Below are positions 55,267 through 64,000 of a stretch of 64,000 nucleotides of DNA, piece by piece. How positions within the stretch are numbered: position 1 is the first letter of the stretch; each line of letters begins with the position of its first letter. This DNA is from Streblospio benedicti (lineage: Eukaryota; Annelida; Polychaeta; Spionida; Spionidae): contig CM032661.1 of NCBI GenBank assembly GCA_019095985.1, positions 11,394,616-11,458,615 of the forward strand. The letters run 5' to 3'. The notes beneath the pieces were generated by a model. The model was given only the letters and a program-made list of their open reading frames with translations. It was not told the origin of the DNA and did no database searches. The translations under genes were made by a program, and so were the position numbers.

Positions 55267-58200
55267 CTCACTCCCCTACAAGCCCTAACTACACTTGAAG
55301 AATGATGCACACATGTTTGACGTAATTTTAGATGCGTTTACCCTTCAACGTTCAACGTACCAAGATATACATGCCAGCTCCCAAAATATAGATAGTAAAA
55401 AAGATTGTCAATATTTGATATAACCAGAGGTTGTAAAACACCAAAAATATCACATCTCATCTAGGGTTCATTCTTGAATGGATCAGTAAGTTTGAGGTCA
55501 TAACATTCAGTAGTTTTCCTCAAAACGTTCGACGAGGTTAAAAGCAAATCGAAAACCAGTAGTTCTCTGTACCACCTTAAAGCTGGTGTTGGAACAATAA
55601 TAAAACTATTTCACATGGCATTGATATCAATGTAACTGAATATTCCTAAATCTTTATATAAGAATGACAATTTCATCATTTTTCCCTTTACAAAATACCA
55701 TAGATGCATGTAGCAATGAGGGCACAAGGGTAACCATTTTTAACAGCTACTATACTGCCCTTCAATTGCCTTTTCCAAACATGCTTTTTGAGGGTAGGTA
55801 CAATCTTAACATTAATCTCAGTGTTTCAATATACTCCTCAAAATACGTTCATAAAATCCTTGGGAGTAAAACTTTTCAGCCCACAAAATTAGAGGTTGAA
55901 AGAGAATGATCCTGGTGGATAATCAAATCGCAAGTACAGTTCCTTCACCAAGGGACTCTTCTATAGAAATGTACATGAACAGGAACTTCAATCACAATAA
56001 TAGGATTGCTGCTAAGAATGAGGGGAAAAGTCAAAGAGCTTTGTCCTTGCTAAATTAAATATACAGTGGAACATGCACAGTAAAAAGACTTATCTAATAA
56101 AACCAGCTCTTTGTCTTTGTAAGCTATTACATCTATTTACAATTAATCCCAGTATCCCAGTAGATAAATTAACATCTCTATATATGTATGTGGTTGTATG
56201 TGCGTGGGTTTCAATAAATGCTTTTTTACCAACCTTATTTTTGGTATTTTTGAAACTGTTATAATGAACCTTCATTACGAATCATGGCAACAAATACAAA
56301 TCATACAGTAGATACATAATATTAAAGCTCCAATGAACAGAACAAGGGATAATGTCAGGTTGCTTTAGTCCCAATTTCGCAATAACAGGGCACGATAAAG
56401 ACACTTGTTTAGTGACTTTGATCAACACAAATCAGCCGTGAGTAGGTTCATCTAAGAACGGGCATAAATACTCAATAGTAAAAAGCCTATTGATATTAAG
56501 TGGAGGGTAAATACTAAATAGAAACAAATAATTAACAACATGGTCATAAGATATCCAACAAAAGAGCACTGAAAGATATTTCTAACCTTACAAGTAGATC
56601 CATGTGCATTGTACGTGTATAAAAATCAGTGTCAAAGTGCTTTCTTCTATATACAAACTGTATTAAAATGATGAATAATTCAATACCAGACCAATAATGA
56701 AGATGTGGCCATGAATAATTTTTTGTCAAGAATACCTTTCTTCATCATTAGCCCATATTTTTGTACAAAATATTTCATGATATATACTTTATTTTGACAA
56801 TTTAATTGTATCAGTCCCTTGCTGCTAGACTGGCCTTTGACTTAATGCAAAGGTATGAAATATGCATGGAAAGATGGTACGTTTTTACACCATAGAGAAT
56901 GAAAGGAAGTTCAAGTTTAATATAGAATTTCTCTGCAGACATTGTTTGAAAACATATGGGACGAGCGGAGCATTGACCAACGAGCAACAGCAATAAACAA
57001 CACATGTTCATTTGGCATGAAACTATCGATTTTTTAACTCTAAATAAAGATGTGCTCAAACTACAATTTTTAATTTTCTAAATCTGGATGGTACTGTTTG
57101 TTTAGTGAAATCTTAGATGAATGAAACCTATATTTGTGTGCATTTCATCTTAAATCTGACATTACAAATTATCAGACTGAGAAGTCATTCATCTTCCTAA
57201 ACCGCACATTCTCACAGATTTCACTGTTTACAAAATGTCTCTAACATTATCTAATCACTATCCTAAGAGTATTAAATTACAATACATTTAATCAGGATTC
57301 AAATGTATGACCTTCCAATTCACATCATGACAACTACATAAAAAATTACAAAACTCTTCAGATTTCATCAGGCAATATTTTTTTTCTAATTTACAGAAGC
57401 AGCAATATTCGAACAGTATGTTAACTAAAACAATCAATACATCATTTTTAAAATAATAAATTTGTGATGAAATTTACATTCAAATAAACATCAAATTATC
57501 CATCTAGGCATAATCTCCAGCCTACAGTACCTACAAAAGGGATGTTTTGCTTGTATGTTTTATTACATGCAACATCCTACATTTATGCACACATTAACAA
57601 GTGTCACGCCTGTATGACGCGTGTGTGCCACAAGGGGTCGTGTCCAGAAAGCTTTGCGGGTTTGTACACGCAGCATGATCCTCAATATCCACTTATCCGT
57701 CCATTATCTCATCAGCAGCTGCCCAACAGGGTCACCACTCCTTTCTGCCATTTTCGCTTTGAAAAGTATTTTCATTTTTTAGAAAAATCCCTATACACAG
57801 TATCAGTCAGTGTTAGCGTGCTTTTAGCTGGGCCTTTCATGCGTTCTTACCTTCCAACGGTGGCAATATTTGCATACTCATGCATTATTTGTCCATTCAA
57901 TAGCCCTTTATTTACCCTCTATTGCATCAAGTTCAATTGCATTTTCCACTATGACTTTCTATCTTCCTAATTCGCATTCAGTCTTATTTAGTTACTTTTG
58001 AAGATGATTTTCCAAATATCAGAAAAGGTATTTAATTCATTTGTGGCCTTTGATAAAATTCATTTGGAAAATGACATTACATACAATATCAAATATCAAT
58101 AATATATCAGAACTACTGGAAACGCTCAATATAATGACAGTAAAAATTTCCTTTAACTGCTGGATCTTCATGGTAATAAATTTCATACCAGATAGGGTCC

Positions 58201-58980
58201 ATCTTTACTGATCAGGCATTTTATGGGAGCCAACAAATACCCCAGTGAAATGTATAACGACCAGCTGTCACACATGACTGCTGAACTTGGCTCCCTCTAA
58301 TAAACCTCACTTTGTGTTAGTGCCATTTTGATAGTGTATGAAAAATTCCTTGAACATTTCTACACTACACAATAGATGTTTTGCTGTTTGTTGTGAAGCC
58401 TGGCTGTGATGTCAGAACATAACATGTAAGATCTTTCAATTGACAAAGTTTAAATGATTTGGCATAAAATTGTCACATAATTAAATTGGACCTATGTACA
58501 AAGGTCTAATAGGCTGTTTAATATGTTGAAGACAAATGATAATCTTGGAAAATATAGCTTAAAAAATGTTGCGGCAACTGGACTTAGACTGGCAAGCCAG
58601 CCATCAACAGAAAATATATTCAGTTACACTCATTTCACAAAAACCTACTCCTCTTGTTATTCTATTTATATAAAATTAATTTTGTCTGAAGCGGAGTCAT
58701 TACAGCATGAAACAGAATCTCACCACGCTGATAGAACTAATAAACAAAGTTTATTAGCGGATCCAGCGTTAGTCAGTTCCAGTCTTCATTCATTATTCAT
58801 CAACACTACAGATCAAAACTGCTGTAAGATCACCACATATGCCTTTTAAGCAGATGCTGGTGTTGCCTGATTATTTGAACACACGACATGAAGGAATTAA
58901 TGACTTGTTAGTGAAGATGGATGAAATCAATGTAACATATCAAATATCTCACTAGTGTTTCTGAATAGTCTGAACAACCT
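55267..58980. other. AT-rich stretch without recognised features
   Basis: No exon-like GC island with splice sites and no repeat with clear ends. A longer open frame at 57542-57970 has a composition that does not look like a protein. Confidence 0.45.
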
Positions 58981-59132
58981 CATACTCACTGGGGTAAAGC
59001 CGTTGGGGTAACTCCAGCAGTTACCCCAACAAAATGGACGTATAGTCCATCGATTCAAATGTTTTTCTGTTGATTATTTGAATTTGTGAAACTAAGATTC
59101 AGAGTTACCCAAGGCTTTACCCCAGTCATACT
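58981..59132. mobile_element. Short MITE with CACTGGGGTAAAGCC ends
   Basis: The element 58987-59126 (140 bp) has inverted ends ACTGGGGTAAAGCC and GGCTTTACCCCAGT with GGGTAACTC subterminal on both sides. CATACT is repeated directly at 58981-58986 and 59127-59132. Confidence 0.78.
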
Positions 59133-62100
59133 AATATGGTTGCATCCTACACATTTTATCTAAGCATATATTTAATCCCAATAACACAAATAGTTTACTA
59201 AGAACTCAAATAAATAAATGAGATATTTCGATAAATTTTGATTGCTAGAAATTAATTCACAATTCCCCAAAAAGCCCTGCTACTTGAAGGGGATAAACCA
59301 GATAAAATGTAGAAAATATTCAAATTTACATTTGAAACTATCTTGATTTTTTGGACGTGGGAATATGATATTATATGCAACTAATGTTTAACGCTCTGGA
59401 GGTGTAGTAGACTTGTGAGTCAGTCTTAACTGCTAGGCAATTTGGTACCGTATTTTCTTGTGTTAGAGTCCCACAGGAGAAGGTGTTATAGTCCCAATCT
59501 GACTTGGAGTCATAGATCTAATGACTAAATTACATATAATGATTTAAGTTTACATTTATCTGTTTCAGTCATATTCCTGTTTATAGATTTTCTATTTTGG
59601 CTATAATTGGCACAACATTATTCAAACATCAAAATACTAACATTTTATTTTCGATAAAAACATCAATCATTTTGAATAAGAAGCTTAGAATGACAATGAT
59701 GTGGAGTTCAAAGAAAAGCACATATACCTATAAAAACACAATGAAGTCAAATGTAGTGCAATGTTTGCTTACATTGATAGAACCAAATGAACTGTGTATT
59801 TTGCCTGTGGTTATCAAACATGACAACAAGAAATTTGCCACTTATTTAGACTTGCCAATATATTAGCTATCCATGTGCAATAGTCGCACAAGATATACGA
59901 TCCAGGTCTTAGTGCGTAATGCATGTCTGATGAAGATGTTAAGTCAGACCATGTGCCTAAGCTCCCAGGATTGTCACAGGATGACATGCACTCACTCACA
60001 TTTATTAAAATCTTGTGAATTGATTTTGCAAGCATTTTTTCCTCCATATATTACCTTGAATAGTGTCATTAAATAAAACGTAATTTTTTGAAAAATCATC
60101 AATTAAATTGATTTAAACTTGTACAATGTTTTGTTTAGCAAAATGTATTGAATAAAAATCACACAATGAGTGATGATACTAAACCTGGATATATCTCAGG
60201 ATTCACTTCTAGTTGTTGTTTAAAATGTACTCGAAAGTAATTAACATTTAACCTGTAAAATACATGAGTTAATTCAATATATCTTTGTTTCCTAGTTACT
60301 ATGTACATACATTTAGCAAGACATGTTCATGGTGGCTTCATCATAACAACGAAGGGCCCCCCTTGGCTTGTATGACTAGTACAGCCTTTTGTGGGAATTA
60401 TTCTTGTCAATACAATACAGTTAAATACAAAATTATGAATATCAATCATAATTATCATTATATATGAATGTGTTTAAAATTGAGGACAAGTTTCTCTAGG
60501 GGTATTTGTAATTTTTTTCCAATGCACTGAATTATAATGAATTGTAGAACTTTTTATTAATGGTCTTACTACATGTATATATGTAGAGTATTTAAATCTC
60601 ATATTTCTAGTATCTACTCTATAGTACAAGATAAATTATATGATCAAAGATATCATCCAGAAGGTTAAGTCTTTGTGATGTAAAATATATTAGCAACAAG
60701 TACATTTTCCATAAATAGCTAATTTGAAAATATCTACATGTAAAATGAGCAACCACATGTTTTTTACAATAATCTGGCAAGGGTAGCGAATACAAATGAT
60801 GTATGGAGGGGCAGATAGCTCCACCAAGAGATTCATCTTACTGCTGCCGTGGCTGCTGCGGTGTACAACACATGTTACAACACTCTCTCATTGTAGCACT
60901 TGAAATGTGATTCATGCAGTAGACAACCATGAGAATAATCTGTGGACAATAATCACTGACTTTACACAGGAGTCCATAACCATTAAAATAATAATCCCTT
61001 TAATTTTCAAAAAATTCATCAATGAATTCACTAAAGCTTCTGTGGACCCTGTTCTACGTAAATGTGACAACCCAATCGGTATTTGACGGAAGGCGGGTTA
61101 CAAACTTAACTCTGGCCAAAGTGGCCATGCGTACAATAATATTTTTCATTTCCCTTTATTGGCTAGGTTATAGATGAGAATTACATATACACATGATGAT
61201 TCACAAATATATTTGCGGAAGCTGTTCATGTGCATGTATGTCAAGCTGATCCATCAGCGCCAGAATGCACTAGCAGCCTTGGTCAGCACATCTAGTATCA
61301 AACATGTTCAGATATTTTGCTGATGAAGTATTCACTTATAATTATCTCATTCAGTTTTTCTTTAACTTCCTACCACTATACTGACATAGATGAGGAAATT
61401 CTTGCAATTTACAATATCAAAATTAAGTATTAAAAATTATTTCACACCTAGAGATGTTATGCATTTTGGATGAACCAAATATGCACGCTCAAAACCAAAC
61501 TTCATATTCTTTTTTATTTCTATCATCTTTACTTCATATTCTTTTGAATCTCACAGAACACTGTTTAAATGTACATCATACTATCTAGCCAAATGAGGAT
61601 CAGATGGAACATACTATTTTCACACAGCTAAGCCACAGCTGGTATTTTGTGTTGCATTGCAAAATGTGTACAGCCTCGTTGGAGAAAATATTTGAGTGCA
61701 GTTACTGTTGATTAAATACCTTCTCACCTGCTACATACAAGAAAATCTCATTTCCAAGTCCCACTTGCATTCTCACGGGGCAAAATAAGAGTTTCCTTTT
61801 ATGCATGTATCATGGGGATAGCGATAAATGGCATACATCGTTAAGATTTTCATACGCATTTAGATTTAGAGTGTCAGATGTTATATGGCCATACAAAATT
61901 GTACTATGAGTAAATTCATGGCAAGAGAGTTATAACGATCTATCATATATTATAAGCAATGAGAATGCTCCAGTATATTACCCACATATGTGTCTGCAAA
62001 TAGGACGGTAAACTACTTTTATGATACAGTTGTTAGATCATTTGTTTAAGGAAATTACTTTTTAGAATTTACACTTCCGAGTTTAGAAATTGTCTCTGCT

Positions 62101-62320
62101 CAGACAAAACTGTATCATCCTGCTTCTTCATATTCAAATGTTGGGAGTACTAATATAACAGTTAAGACAAAAAAAAAACATATAACACAAGTTTGAAAGC
62201 TCTTACAAGAGCTATTTGGTGAATGGACTTCTATGTTATAACAGAGCCTCAGCACACTTGTATTTAGTATGTCGCGTGGCGGCGTCTGCCACCAACTGCC
62301 ACAAGTTACCGTCCCCACAG
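59133..62320. other. AT-rich stretch without recognised features
   Basis: Nothing supported on either strand. Confidence 0.45.
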
Positions 62321-62386
62321 GACCCGGGGATGAAGAGGCAGCTCATGGAGCAACAGCCGCCCACGGAAAATACGCCACCCAGTTAC
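62321..62386 (+). CDS. Candidate isolated exon with PPSY motif
   Basis: A GC-rich island between GTCCCCACAG and GTACAG encodes DPGMKRQLMEQQPPTENTPP then SY. Exons in this window stand out by high G+C, and PPSY is a PPxY-type WW-domain ligand often found near the ends of small membrane proteins. No partner exon is in view, and the acceptor tract is weak. Confidence 0.33.
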
Positions 62387-64000
62387 GTACAGCTGCTTTT
62401 TGTGTTCTATTGTACCTCATTTTGTCATTTTTCCACTCTTCCATACCATCGTGGCTTAATTCAGAGAGAGGATGAGATATTAAGTGGCACACTATGATCT
62501 TGTTTGCGTTGCGTGCACCGCAGCACCGTTCATTAGATGTGCCAGTGTCTGCTTCTGCTCGATGCACATTCACAGGCAGGGGAGAATGACAGCAATATGC
62601 CATGTCAGTGCAGAGGTGGTGCACTGACATTTATATTAATATCAATTCACACGCCACGTTATTGTGAGATAGAATAGAGACTCTTGTGAAACACTTCATC
62701 AACTATCATATTGTGTACTAAAGAAAAATTGTACAAAAACTATTATCTTAAATCAATATTACAATTCATATATTTAAGCTTCAAAATTCAGTAGATGTTT
62801 GCTTGCCAACTATGAGCAATAATCTCTCGATGAAAACATTCACTAACATCAGACTACGATCAGAGTGCCATCCTTGTGCAACAGTCCCACTCCTCCAGAA
62901 AATCAGTCCACATCTGATCAATACTGTGGATACTAAGATTGTACTACTAATTTCGTGTATCCTAGATGGAAAAGTAACTAAGATTGTCATTTATGATAAT
63001 TATTATATTCACCACCTTATGAGGTATAAAATGACTTATTATTGCTGAGTAAATTTGCCTATGAATATCAAAGGAATTGCATATCTTAAGGGAACAAGAA
63101 AGGATATACACAAAGGGGCTAAATCATAAACTTTCAGTTTTTTAATGTTCATCATACTGTAAACATTAAGAATAAATAACATGTTTCCAAATGCACCTTT
63201 TATCACCAACAGCTTTCCTATTTTTACAAATTTTGTGGACAACAACCAACATGTATAGGAACAAATAGTAACTCAATCTTACTTTTTTTTACTTTTTCTT
63301 ATACTTATGAACACTAAAGAACAACGTACTTTGAAATCAACTTCTTATCATCAATAGTGTTCCTATTATGATACATTTTGTGGACACCAACAGTATTGGT
63401 CCTGTTCTTTTAAACAGACTCAAACTTGTCCCTATTATTTTTTGCCACGTATCCTTTTTTGATCACCCTTATAGCAATGCAGTTAGAGCTAGCCTCTATC
63501 ACAAAAAAATTTGACACGTCAATTAACACGAAACAGTCAGCAACAAAAGCTGTATTGTCAGACACATTTCCAAACATTCCGCTGTACAGTCTAAACCAAC
63601 ATGCTAGGATACTAGGATAATTAAATTTTTTAAAATGTTTTTGCTTAACTTACAATATTTGTATTTATTATTGCCCATAGTGGTAAGATAAGAATGAACA
63701 GTCCAAAAATGTGCTTATCTGAACATCTCATGAATCCAAATATCATTTTCGAGATAAACATGTCCACATTTTTGGAAGTAATATACAGAGATGTTCAATC
63801 TTTGATGGGCTATATCTCAAAACATAATTTCTGAAGTTAATGTTTCATAAAACAGTTTTCTTTAACTATAAAACCAAGTCTTTACAAAAGTTGAGATGTT
63901 TGCGATACCCTCTGAGAAACAGCTTACTCTCGACATTTTAACTTTTCCATTTTGTTCATATATCATCAACGTTTTCATATTGATTATTATAAAATTTTGG
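62387..64000. other. AT-rich right end
   Basis: No exon, RNA gene or bounded element recognised. Confidence 0.45.

Noticed and set aside
57542-57970. 142-codon plus-strand open frame
   Set aside because: AT-rich, Cys/Phe/Tyr-scattered composition without domain, splice context or GC rise typical of exons here.

Overview
The window is metazoan nuclear DNA, AT-rich, with split genes (GT-AG introns from hundreds of bases to several kb) and coding exons far richer in G+C than their introns. Dense DNA transposons, tRNA-derived SINEs, a Penelope-like remnant and strong haplotype differences suggest a marine invertebrate, probably a lophotrochozoan; the species cannot be fixed from sequence. A 100-N run at 22597-22696 is a scaffold gap.

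Three host genes are supported by splice sites with continuous phase. (1) Plus strand, 2074-5759: six exons of a BCL3-like nuclear IkappaB with ankyrin repeats; its 5' end is missing. (2) Minus strand, 14113-9258: seven exons giving a complete 227-residue single-pass membrane protein with a signal peptide, one V-type Ig domain and a short tail. (3) Minus strand, 52150-27610: twelve exons of a Turtle/IGSF9-type cell-surface receptor (last two Ig domains, two FN3 domains, TM, tail), plus a possible alternative last exon at 28381-28263 that would end the protein in a PDZ-type -ETPI. Its upstream Ig domains were not found.

Between genes 2 and 3, 15255-22596 and 22697-26330 are the same 3.6 kb sequence present twice, each copy abutting the N gap. 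This looks like two haplotypes placed in tandem by the assembler. One copy carries a 3.67 kb Academ-like DNA transposon (16318-19989, GAA target duplication) and the other shows the empty site.

Mobile DNA fills most introns: three hAT-type elements with perfect 8-bp duplications, a 240-bp nearly perfect palindrome, a hammerhead-like motif in a foldback, a 3.1 kb element with CACTGTG ends and a 5-bp duplication (Transib-like ends) containing a Penelope-like GIY-YIG fragment with its own 12-bp duplication, a piggyBac-type TTAA element, an element with GGTCGG ends hosting a nested TTAA element, and several MITEs and foldbacks. The right 11 kb (52.2-64 kb) holds repeats and one weak candidate exon (62321-62386, PPSY motif).
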